A DNA stretch of 64,000 nucleotides, taken from Hofstenia miamia. Lineage: Eukaryota; Xenacoelomorpha; Acoela. Both the position numbers and the translations under genes were made by a program. Positions 25,841-37,400 of the stretch are shown here, piece by piece (positions within the stretch are counted from its first letter, which is position 1; each line of letters begins with the position of its first letter). Under the pieces are notes generated by a model, which saw only the letters and a program-made list of their open reading frames with translations, made no database searches and was not told the origin of the DNA. The stretch is from NCBI GenBank assembly GCA_004352715.1, contig SCFE01000048.1, positions 1,959,221-2,023,220 of the forward strand, given 5' to 3'.

Positions 25841-26095
25841 ATTTGAATGTTTTGTTAAAATTATTAAAAATCTTTAAAAATGCTCAGTTAGTTCAATTGT
25901 TAATTCTCCAAAAGTAAATATAATATTAACCTTGGCTTTGAATATAAACAGATAATTTCACACAAATATATTTACCAATTAAGTGTCGTAGATTATTAGT
26001 TGTTGATTTATTCGTATGTTTACTTTTCCATTTTCGTAAGTACAATGGTAAAAGTTCATATAATAATTAAACATCCTCATTAGCAATCAATAAAG

Positions 26096-29000
26096 ATGTA
26101 TGATTCTGAAGATGCGAAGCTAATAGCCAATGAACCTGGAACTCTCACATTCTATAACCTCATAGGTATTCTTATAATTATATTTTTTAATTTATATTTT
26201 ACCTCGAAAATTTTGTGTTTGATATTATTGAATGCTTTAATTTCATCGATACTTGATTTAGCAGTTCAAAATAACAATATTTAGAATGGTTCTTGTTCTT
26301 GGACTAAGTTTTTAAGTAATTTTTACAAACACTATTTCTGTGAAACGTTGAGTAGAAATATACTTATTTAAATTTGTCGCATAACGACTTATGCGATTTA
26401 GGAAATTCCAAGCAAATTGTTTTTGTATTGCTAGCTCAAAGCATGTTCATATTACTATGCGCTACTTGCTTGGGTTTTAAATTGGAGTATACAACTACTT
26501 ACAGAAAGCCAAACAAGTATTGACTCTCTTTTTGAATATCTTTAAATTGTTATGGGATACTCTCTAATATATTACCTCTTTTCTTTATGACCGGCTACTT
26601 GGTGTTAATCTTCTATTGCTGTGTCTATCAATTTATTTGCTTAATCGGTTCATATTTTGGTAATGTTTGAAAACTTGCGTTTGACAAACGTGATGTGATA
26701 CATTTTTGCTTAAAATCACTGTGCAAAAATAATTTTCAAATCGGTTGAATCTTAATCTCCCTCAAGAGCGCTTAAGTTTTGCTCTCCAAGTTGCAGTATT
26801 TACGAGAATCTGTTAACAAAAATATTTTTTTCATTTTTTGCGTTATTTCCAAAATCGTCAAAATATAATTAATACAATATCTTACGAATTTTCAAGCATT
26901 TATTACTTATTGATGACGTCACGTAGACAAAATCAAGAGATGTTCTGCTGTAATTTTAACTATTATTTTTTACTCTACATCTGTAGACATGTAGAAGGAT
27001 TATGCCAGAAATGATATATGGTCAAACGCCTGCATTGATTTTATCAAAACTCTATTAACCTATGAAAAACATAATTGCGTAACTCAATAAGAAAAAAACC
27101 ATTTAAAGTTAAACATTATGTAAAAGAGGGTGTTAAGGGATTTCCTAAGTGTCATGATGACGTCATCGAAAACGTAAAGATCTGATAATTCCTAAGAAGT
27201 GTAATCAAAGATAATTTGTCTATTTTAGTCTTAAGGAGCACAAAATGGAAAATGTACTAAATTACATATTTGGTAACAGAGGATTCCCTAATTACGGCAA
27301 TGGGATTATTTCATGGCTTTTGAGAAGCATCTAATGTTCGACCGATTTGAAAATTTTTTTGCCAGTAGTGGTTAGTCAAAACTCCACACATCAGATTGTT
27401 CAAACACAACTCTTCAAATATGACAACACTAGTACAAATACATGTATTTCCAGAGACAGAATATTAAATTAAGTAGGATTCTGACGAACTCCTGTTACAT
27501 GACCTTATGTTTGGTTGCCGAAGCAATAGTCTCTATGTGTCAACTTACTCTTATTCGCTACATAGTTTCAAAGCTCTGTTCAAACAATTCTCTAAGATTT
27601 CTACAATAACTCTTTAACCAGCATTCCAAAGGTTTTACATGTTCCTTTTGTTAATTCCAATCTATTGTGTTTCTAGCATCTTTTAGCTATTTGTAAATTA
27701 ACATGTCGTAGGATAATAGGTCCATTCTTTTACTGATCCTGGCGTATTTTGATATTCTTTTTAAGTATAGTGAATATATAGGTTACAATTTGTTACAATT
27801 CTAAATTCAATTCCAAAAAATGTGTATTATTACTAATTTGAGATTTCTTTAAGGAGGCGTAAGTGAAAGTCATTTATCACAAAGTGAGCATGTGGGTGTT
27901 CCCAGACGAACACTTAGTACATTCTTCGGAGTTTTTGTTCCGTGTGTCTTAAGCATGTTCAGTGTTGTACTCTTTCTCCGTTGTGGAATTTCTGTTGGTG
28001 AGTGTGGCTTAATATTCGCCCTTTTGGAACTGGTTTTGGCCTACAGTATTATTGCTTTTACACTATGTTCAATTAGTGCAGTTTCTACTAACGGAGCTGT
28101 AGAAGGTACCTGATCATTTTCAACTTTAATTACTCTAGCTATAAGAAATCATTTAGGCGGAGGTGCTTACTTCATGATCTCTCGCGCTCTTGGACCAGAA
28201 TTCGGAGGTGCGATTGGAATTTTATTCTTCGTTGCCAACATTTTTTCTTCTGCTATGTACGTTTTGTCTATTGTTGAAGCTATTGATGATTCCTTCGGAA
28301 AAGAGGCTGGCACTCTTTATAAGGTTTGATTTATAACGACACCTACCACTACGTAACTTAATTTCTGAATTTCATACGTTTTTAACACATTTTGATAAAA
28401 TTTCACCTCAGTGATACGTCTACACACATTTGTTTAATTTAAATTTTAACTGGTTAACATTTTAGTTGAATGTTAATTTTCATAAAATTTCCAATCGTTT
28501 CATTAAAATATATTTAAGAAACAATTATTTTGGCTTCCATTGTACTCAGTAGTATAGTAATGGTTCCTTCCCGTGCCACTTTTTTGTGATTGGTCGAGAG
28601 GGGGGTTCCAGCCCGTGCCACTTTTTTCTGATTGGTCGAGAGGTGGAGTCCAGCCCGTGCCACTTTTTTCTGATTGGTCGAGAGGGGTGGCCTTTGACCT
28701 GAGACGTCGTGGATATTGCCGGGGGGTGTTTTACTGACGTCATGGATGTAATTTTACTAGTTTTTGTGTTATTTATGTGATCTAATTTAGTTTTACATTT
28801 TTTTACTTTTTTACTTTCCCACATTACATTTTTTACTTTCCCACACTACCTTACATTTTTTAGTTTCCCACATTAACATACATTTTTTTAGTTTTACTTT
28901 CCCACATTAACTTACATTTTTTAATTTCCCACATTAACATACATTTTTTTAGTTTTACTTTCCCACATAATTACATGTATTACATTACCTTACATGTATT

Positions 29001-32000
29001 AATTTCCCACATTTACATACCTGTTTAAAAAGTGGAATCGAAAAATATTTCCAAGTAAAATTAATTTACATNTAATTTCCCACATTACCTTACATTTTTT
29101 TAGTTTTTACTTTCCCACATTACCTTACGTTGCATGTATTACTTTCACACATTAAATTACATTTTTTAATTTCCCACATTAACATACATTTTTTTAGTTT
29201 TACTTTCCCACACAATTTACATTTTTTAGTTTTACTTTCCCACACAATTACATGTATTACTTTCCCACATTAAATTACATTACATGTATTAATTTCCCAC
29301 ATTTACATACCCGTTTAAAAAGTGGAATCGAAAAATATTTCCAAGTAAAAATAAATATAAATAATAATATTTAATAAACGTACATGGTAAAACCCACATA
29401 CGTGTTTAAGACAAGACAAAACTGTAATTTATTCTACACTTTGTTTATAATGATCATATATATCGTACTAATAAATTTGAATATTGTAGTGTTAGTTTAT
29501 CATCATTGTTGAGATGGCTACGCAACCCGATATCTATCGCGATAACTATTCGTTCCCACCGTACACGCCGCGAGGCCTGTCGCGATGGCCTAACATTCCA
29601 TTCCCTCCGCATCGCGAGTCCTATCGCGATGACGAAACACTACCAAATGAAAATTTAACATTTTATCTTTAATTTGGAATAGTTTCCCTTAGAATTTGCC
29701 TTTGTTCCGATACAAAACGGACTAAAAAAAGANNNNNNNNNNNNNNNNNNNNNNNNNNNNNNNNNNNNNNNNNNNNNNNNNNNNNNNNNNNNNNNNNNNN
29801 NNNNNNNNNNNNNNNNNNNNNNNNNNNNNNNNNNNNNNNNNNNNNNNNNNNNNNNNNNNNNNNNNNNNNNNNNNNNNNNNNNNNNNNNNNNNNNNNNNNN
29901 NNNNNNNNNNNNNNNNNNNNNNNNNNNNNNNNNNNNNNNNNNNNNNNNNNNNNNNNNNNNNNNNNNNNNNNNNNNNNNNNNNNNNNNNNNNNNNNNNNNN
30001 NNNNNNNNNNNNNNNNNNNNNNNNNNNNNNNNNNNNNNNNNNNNNNNNNNNNNNNNNNNNNNNNNNNNNNNNNNNNNNNNNNNNNNNNNNNNNNNNNNNN
30101 NNNNNNNNNNNNNNNNNNNNNNNNNNNNNNNNNNNNNNNNNNNNNNNNNNNNNNNNNNNNNNNNNNNNNNNNNNNNNNNNNNNNNNNNNNNNNNNNNNNN
30201 NNNNNNNNNNNNNNNNNNNNNNNNNNNNNNNNNNNNNNNNNNNNNNNNNNNNNNNNNNNNNNNNNNNNNNNNNNNNNNNNNNNNNNNNNNNNNNNNNNNN
30301 NNNNNNNNNNNNNNNNNNNNNNNNNNNNNNNNNNNNNNNNNNNNNNNNNNNNNNNNNNNNNNNNNNNNNNNNNNNNNNNNNNNNNNNNNNNNNNNNNNNN
30401 NNNNNNNNNNNNNNNNNNNNNNNNNNNNNNNNNNNNNNNNNNNNNNNNNNNNNNNNNNNNNNNNNNNNNNNNNNNNNNNNNNNNNNNNNNNNNNNNNNNN
30501 NNNNNNNNNNNNNNNNNNNNNNNNNNNNNNNNNNNNNNNNNNNNNNNNNNNNNNNNNNNNNNNNNNNNNNNNNNNNNNNNNNNNNNNNNNNNNNNNNNNN
30601 NNNNNNNNNNNNNNNNNNNNNNNNNNNNNNNNNNNNNNNNNNNNNNNNNNNNNNNNNNNNNNNNNNNNNNNNNNNNNNNNNNNNNNNNNNNNNNNNNNNN
30701 NNNNNNNNNNNNNNNNNNNNNNNNNNNNNNNNCGATTCCACTTTTTAAACAGGTATGTAAATGTGGGAAATTAATACATGTAAGGTAATGTAATACATGT
30801 AATTATGTGGGAAAGTAAAACTAAAAAAATGTATGTTAATGTGGGAAATTAAAAAATGTAAGTTAATGTGGGAAAGTAAAACTAAAATGTAATGTGGGAA
30901 AGTAAAAAAGTAAAAAAATGTAAAACTAAATTAGATCACATAAATAACACAAAAACTAGAAATTACATCCATGACGTCAGTAAAACACCCCCCGGCAATA
31001 TCCACGACGTCTCAGGTCAAAGGCCACCCCTCTCGAACCAATCAGAAAAAGTGGCACGGGCTGGACTCCACCTCTCGACCAATCAGAAATAAGTGGCACG
31101 GGCTGGAACCCCCCTCTCGACCAATCACAAAAAAGTGGCACGGGAAGGAACCATTACTATACTACTGTACTCTACCGTTAAAACAATTTATACTCCATTA
31201 GGCTGCAATCTACGAATAATTATTTAGATTATCCCAACTGGATTTTGGTATGAATTGATTTATGGATCTTTAATTCTGCTCATCTGTTTTATTATTTGTG
31301 TGATTAGTGCTGATCTGTACGCAAAGAGCACCTTCGTCATTCTTCTCGTAGTTTTTACAGCACTAGGAGGCGTCATTATAAATTTCTTTTTGAAACGCAG
31401 CCCAGATTCAATGGAAATAGAACTGCCTGAATCAAGTTACAAGTTTTACAATGTGTTTGTATTTACTTTATATATTTATGCATTTGTTAAAATATATGAA
31501 CAGCCAATCGTGTACACAGACTTTAATTTTGATGTCGAACATTGCTAGAACCTCTATTTATCATAGCTGATAAAATTTACTTCATTTAATTCAACCATGG
31601 ACTACTTATATACATGAACAGAACACTATTCTGTCTTCTCCTATTGGAGTGTGCACTTAAAGTGTTAGAATTAAACATCAATAATTGATGGTGCATCTAA
31701 GTTAGTGGATGTGAAATGTCAGAGTTGCATATTCCAAGCTAAGGTATTTTCTTTTCATAACATAATTTCGTTCACCTTTAATCATTTGATACTCATTTTC
31801 TGTCAATTTTAAGTTACTTAGTTGTTGAAACTAATGAAGAAGAGTGCACTAAAGCTTTGATATTTTTTCGAGTTGAAGATAACATTAACAACATTGTCAA
31901 AATCCAGAATACGTGTTTCAAAAATGAAGATGTACGCAGTAACAATGTTGTTCATAATAAAGATACGGCTGTTTATGGTGACTGATAAAGTTGCTTTATT

Positions 32001-34408
32001 TGAATGCCCATCACACTATTCAAAGCCTAGAGAAGATCTCGATGGATTGCACAAGTAACTCGCAGTGACTGTAATTCAAGTCAAAAGCCAATTTATTCTT
32101 GCCCGAAAACGAAAATATTTTTTTTCCGCCTCTATAACAACATTTATTAAGCGTTTCATGAAATTGATGGAAAGCGATCTTTTAAGAAGTCCATGATCAA
32201 GCTAAACTGTTTTAGATATCACTTTATTTTTACCTAATTTTGTTTATTTTTCAAATTCATTTGAAAAGCCTTATTCTATAACAATGCACAATTAATCAAT
32301 TAGGAATTTTGATTCAAAAATAAAATCAGCTTTCAATTATTGCTTTCAGCTACAGATTTATTACAAATTATTGTAAGTTAACAAATTCATTTATGTATTG
32401 TTCTTAATGTATTGTAATCTTAGATCAACAGCACTGTACACGGGCTTGAATATGACTACACTGAAGGATAATCTATGGTCTGATTATGGTTACGATTACA
32501 CAACAGGAAACAAGTACACATTTGTGTCAGTATTTGCGATCATATTTAACGGATGTACTGGAATAATGGCTGGTGCCAATATGTCAGGAGAGTTAAAGGA
32601 CCCTGCATTTGCGATTCCTGTTGGTACTATTTCAGCCTGCATTGTTACATACACAGTTTATTCATTGATTGCCATTCTGTCCGCTTGCACGACCTCTCGC
32701 TTTTTATTGCAGGTAATGATTTCTACATTTAAATCGCATTCAGGAGACCACTAAACTTTATCACATGAACATCTGACATATGCACACTACAAGTTAAAAA
32801 ATTCACTTCTGAGACTTTTCGATTTGACATCATACGATTTTCCCGCAATTCTATAAAGATTGTTAATATAATGAATCCCAATAGCTTAAAATCAGGTCGT
32901 TAGTTGTAAATAGAATAAGTATCAATAGGGACAATTATATCAATTAGACATATGTGAACCACTTGTGGTGCACAATATAGGGCTTGACCGGTGATAATTC
33001 CACTGGTGTGTTTTAATTAAACACAGGAAGGATAACAGGTTCAAGTTGATCATCTGGAAGAACATCGATCCTCACCTAAAACCGTAATCAAACGACATTA
33101 TTGATATTTTGGCAAAAATATTATATATGCAGTGAGAATGACTTTTTTCAAAATTACTAAAAAATATTTTATAAATTAATGGTATAATAAGGATTAGAAA
33201 ATCAATTGAACAAATTCCAACTGTGCAAAGCATATCAATTAACTGACGCCAGTGAAACACTAGTGGTCACAAATGCCGCTCATTTTCTACTGAGTGTTTT
33301 CTAATTGCATCTATACATTTTAAGACAAAATTTTAAAATAGCGAATTTAAAATGTTTGATGTGAATTTACTAAGTTAATTAAGTGGAATTCTGGAATCGA
33401 AGAATTAATCCAATTACGATATTACATAACAAATTATTTTAAATTGACATTATTTAAGTGGTGATGTTAGGTAGTACAGAAGAATATTTAGGCCAATTAC
33501 CCATTTCTCCAGCCAATTTCATTTTTTCCTCCGTTAATATTTATTGGTACATTATTTGCGACAATGTCCGCCGCTTTAAGCACTTTTATTGGCGCCTCGC
33601 GAGTTCTTCAAGCAGTTGCAAGTGATGATATTTTCACAGTAGTTACGCGTCCATTTATTCGATTTACTAGTAAAAAAGGCAATCCATATGGCTCTGTTAT
33701 ATTCTCATGGTTGTTCATACAGGTTTGCTTACCTCGAATCATATATTGTTCAGATATTTTGACATTTACACTTAAAAGTATATATAATAGAGCTAATGTA
33801 CTCAATGAAAACGTAGTTATTACTATTGAATGAACTCTTTGTTTTTTTGGCATTTAATAATTTTGATTAGTTTCTTTATTCAGCTTTTAATATTAACTTT
33901 TTTAATTTAGTGTCTGCTTATCATTAACAACGTCAATGCGATAATGCCAATTGTGTCGATTTTCTACCTATTGGTTTATATGTCAGTCAATTTATCATGT
34001 CTCTCATTGGACGTTGCTGGTGCTCCAAATTTTAGGCCTAGCTTTAAGTACTTCACCTGGCACACATGCATTTTAGGAATTCTTGGAACACTTATGATGA
34101 TCATTCTTATTTCACCAATTTATGCCGCGGTCTCATTCTTATGTCTGCTCTTCTTAATTATCATCGTAAGCTTCATCAGCCCCAATATGAGCTGGGGTAG
34201 CATCAGTCAGGTAATATATAATACATGATTTGGTTTTCTATATAATATATGTGCTGTCGAATTAGATATTATTGCCGTTGGAGTAAACTATTAGATTTTG
34301 TCGTCATAGAAGGTGGCCAACTGGTGCCACAAGTATTTTCATTTTCAAAGCCCGATTGAGGACCTATTTTTTGAAAATCTCTCTCTCTCTTTCTCCTCTC
34401 TCTCTCTT

Positions 34409-34439
<31 letters not shown>

Positions 34440-37400
34440 NNNNNNNNNNNNNNNNNNNNNNNNNNNNNNNNNNNNNNNNNNNNNNNNNNNNNNNNNNNNN
34501 NNNNNNNNNNNNNNNNNNNNNNNNNNNNNNNNNNNNNNNNNNNNNNNNNNNNNNNNNNNNNNNNNNNNNNNNNNNNNNNNNNNNNNNNNNNNNNNNNNNN
34601 NNNNNNNNNNNNNNNNNNNNNNNNNNNNNNNNNNNNNNNNNNNNNNNNNNNNNNNNNNNNNNNNNNNNNNNNNNNNNNNNNNNNNNNNNNNNNNNNNNNN
34701 NNNNNNNNNNNNNNNNNNNNNNNNNNNNNNNNNNNNNNNNNNNNNNNNNNNNNNNNNNNNNNNNNNNNNNNNNNNNNNNNNNNNNNNNNNNNNNNNNNNN
34801 NNNNNNNNNNNNNNNNNNNNNNNNNNNNNNNNNNNNNNNNNNNNNNNNNNNNNNNNNNNNNNNNNNNNNNNNNNNNNNNNNNNNNNNNNNNNNNNNNNNN
34901 NNNNNNNNNNNNNNNNNNNNNNNNNNNNNNNNNNNNNNNNNNNNNNNNNNNNNNNNNNNNNNNNNNNNNNNNNNNNNNNNNNNNNNNNNNNNNNNNNNNN
35001 NNNNNNNNNNNNNNNNNNNNNNNNNNNNNNNNNNNNNNNNNNNNNNNNNNNNNNNNNNNNNNNNNNNNNNNNNNNNNNNNNNNNNNNNNNNNNNNNNNNN
35101 NNNNNNNNNNNNNNNNNNNNNNNNNNNNNNNNNNNNNNNNNNNNNNNNNNNNNNNNNNNNNNNNNNNNNNNNNNNNNNNNNNNNNNNNNNNNNNNNNNNN
35201 NNNNNNNNNNNNNNNNNNNNNNNNNNNNNNNNNNNNNNNNNNNNNNNNNNNNNNNNNNNNNNNNNNNNNNNNNNNNNNNNNNNNNNNNNNNNNNNNNNNN
35301 NNNNNNNNNNNNNNNNNNNNNNNNNNNNNNNNNNNNNNNNNNNNNNNNNNNNNNNNNNNNNNNNNNNNNNNNNNNNNNNNNNNNNNNNNNNNNNNNNNNN
35401 NNNNNNNNNNNNNNNNNNNNNNNNNNNNNNNNNNNNNNNTTTACGCAGTGCGAAAATTTCTTTTGAAATTGGATCAACGCAAAGATCACGTAAAGTTTTG
35501 GCGACCGCAAATCTTACTTCTAGTAACGAATCCTCTCACCACATTGCGTTTGATAGACTTTGTTAACGATCTCAAGAAAAGTGGTTTATATGTTATTGGA
35601 CATGTGTATGTTGATGATAACCCAGAAAAAGCACACAGTATAAATTCAGTTCTTGATGAACATCGCTCTGACCCAGTACCTTCACTCGTATCATCATTCC
35701 TTGACTTAGTTGATCGCTTAAAAATCAAAGCCTTTGTTGAAGTTGTAGCTTCACCAACCATTCGACTGGGAGTAAGATCACTGTCCGTTATTGCCGGACT
35801 TGGAGGAATGAAACCGAATACCGTGATCTTTGGATTTTATGATAATTCAGAACCTTATGTCGATGAAAATTTTTATGGTCGCTCAGGCAAATTTCTAAGA
35901 AATCGAAATGAACCAGTTTATTCCACGTTCATAGATAAATTCCCTCTTAATATGAAAAAACGACAAGAATCTCAGGTATGGAATTTTTTTGACAATAGAT
36001 CAAAATTACGAAATTCTTTTTTCATTGAAACACAGTGTTAAAATAACTTGATTGTAATCATAATACATATGTACTTGTACAGTTACATTTCAGTTTGCAA
36101 GTTTGTTCATATCAATTTAAGTAGTTTGCCATTGTGTAATTCAATGCAGTTGCCATGAAACATCGTATCAAAAAACGCAATTTAATAGAAAAGCATTATG
36201 AACGTAATCATCACAAATACGTGTGAGCTTAGTTGGTGGGTGGCAACATTGGTGAGAAGCCCGTTGCTTAGGAGATTCTTAATAGATACTGTTTGCGTTA
36301 TACAAAAAGGTTGACAATACATGGGCTAACGTTTTCTTGAATTCAGTTAATCTAGGTTTATGAACATACTAATACGTCCTTAACTAGGGTAAATTCATAA
36401 AATCAAAGCCTAATGTAGGCTTACTATAGTAGGCTCGATTTAATTCATTAAATATTTACTCATTTCAAATGTATTGCAAATACTTTATATTGTATTTTAC
36501 TTAAATTTTCGATTCCATTATGATTCAGTATCAGCATTCATGTATCTTTGTTATGCATAAAAGTTGACATCGCAGTATCCTAATTTAACATATCTATTTT
36601 TTCAGGAGTACGTTTCAATGATTAGAGATGTTTTGCTTTCTCGAAAAAATGTGTGCCTCGCACGATACTTCAATCAACTTGATAAGAGCTACATTAAGAA
36701 TCTGGGACCTCATAACAAACCTTACATAGATGTATGGCCTGTAAATTTTTTCAGGCCTAACCAGGCTGGTTACTTGGATGTTTGTTCATTATTTCTTCTC
36801 CAATTGGGATGCATTCTCAACATGCAGCATTTTTGGAAGAAGTACACCCGGTTACGAGTGTTTCTACCTGCCTGTAGTGGAGAGGAGGACCCCATGCAGA
36901 AAAAGTTAATGGCCTTGTTAAATCAACTTCGTATAAAGGTATTTAAGTTATTGATTATTAACTACATCAAAATAATTCAGTAGTAATTCCTGAAAACATT
37001 ATTTCTTAGATCTTTGCATTGGGCGTTTGGAATACGGGTCTAATTTCTTATGTATGAATTTCAGCGCCCGCGACCATAATATTTTAAAATTTTTGTATCC
37101 AGTGCCCGTACATGTAATACATACGACTAACAACCACTCCGGTCTTTATATTTAGGACCAGATATAACTTTAAGTTATATACACATTTCAAAATCTAAAT
37201 TGATTAACATCAAAATATAGGGTGGCCCAAAAGTGACTTCAATAAATAACTTTTGAATAATTTATGGAGAAAACACGATGTCACATAGATTCTAAACAAC
37301 TGTGTTTCACACACTTGGGCTTTTTCTTGAAATTATTCGAGTTTGGCATATCTGCACTACCAGCTGCTCATTGTGTCTTTACTTGTATGCGTAGTAACTG

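Larger units (their letters stand above)
28548..31166. mobile_element. Long-TIR element, Polinton/Maverick-like ends
   Basis: The left end starts AGTAGTATAGTAATGGTTCC, and the right end (31166 leftward on the minus strand) starts with the same 20 bases. The inverted repeats extend from 28548 to about 29041 and from 31166 back to 30733, where the gap begins, so each arm is at least about 430 bp. A 6-bp duplication GTACTC flanks the element. AG...CT termini, TIRs of hundreds of bp with internal minisatellites and a 6-bp duplication match Polinton/Maverick elements, which are large self-synthesising, virus-related transposons. None of their core genes (polymerase B, integrase, capsid, protease) is visible, because the interior is replaced by a 1000-N placeholder (29733-30732). 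A non-autonomous element with the same ends is the alternative. It is inserted in SLC12A9 copy 2 intron 3. Confidence 0.6.

Noticed and set aside
28546-28824. Minus-strand ORF of repeated [10 protein letters not shown] motifs (also plus strand at 30971-31201)
   Set aside because: Translation of the terminal-repeat minisatellite; appears in both arms with no start context or domain.
37217-37260. Mariner-type terminus (AGGGTGGCCCAAAAGTGAC)
   Set aside because: Similar opening to other TA-targeting ends, but no second terminus or transposase was found nearby.
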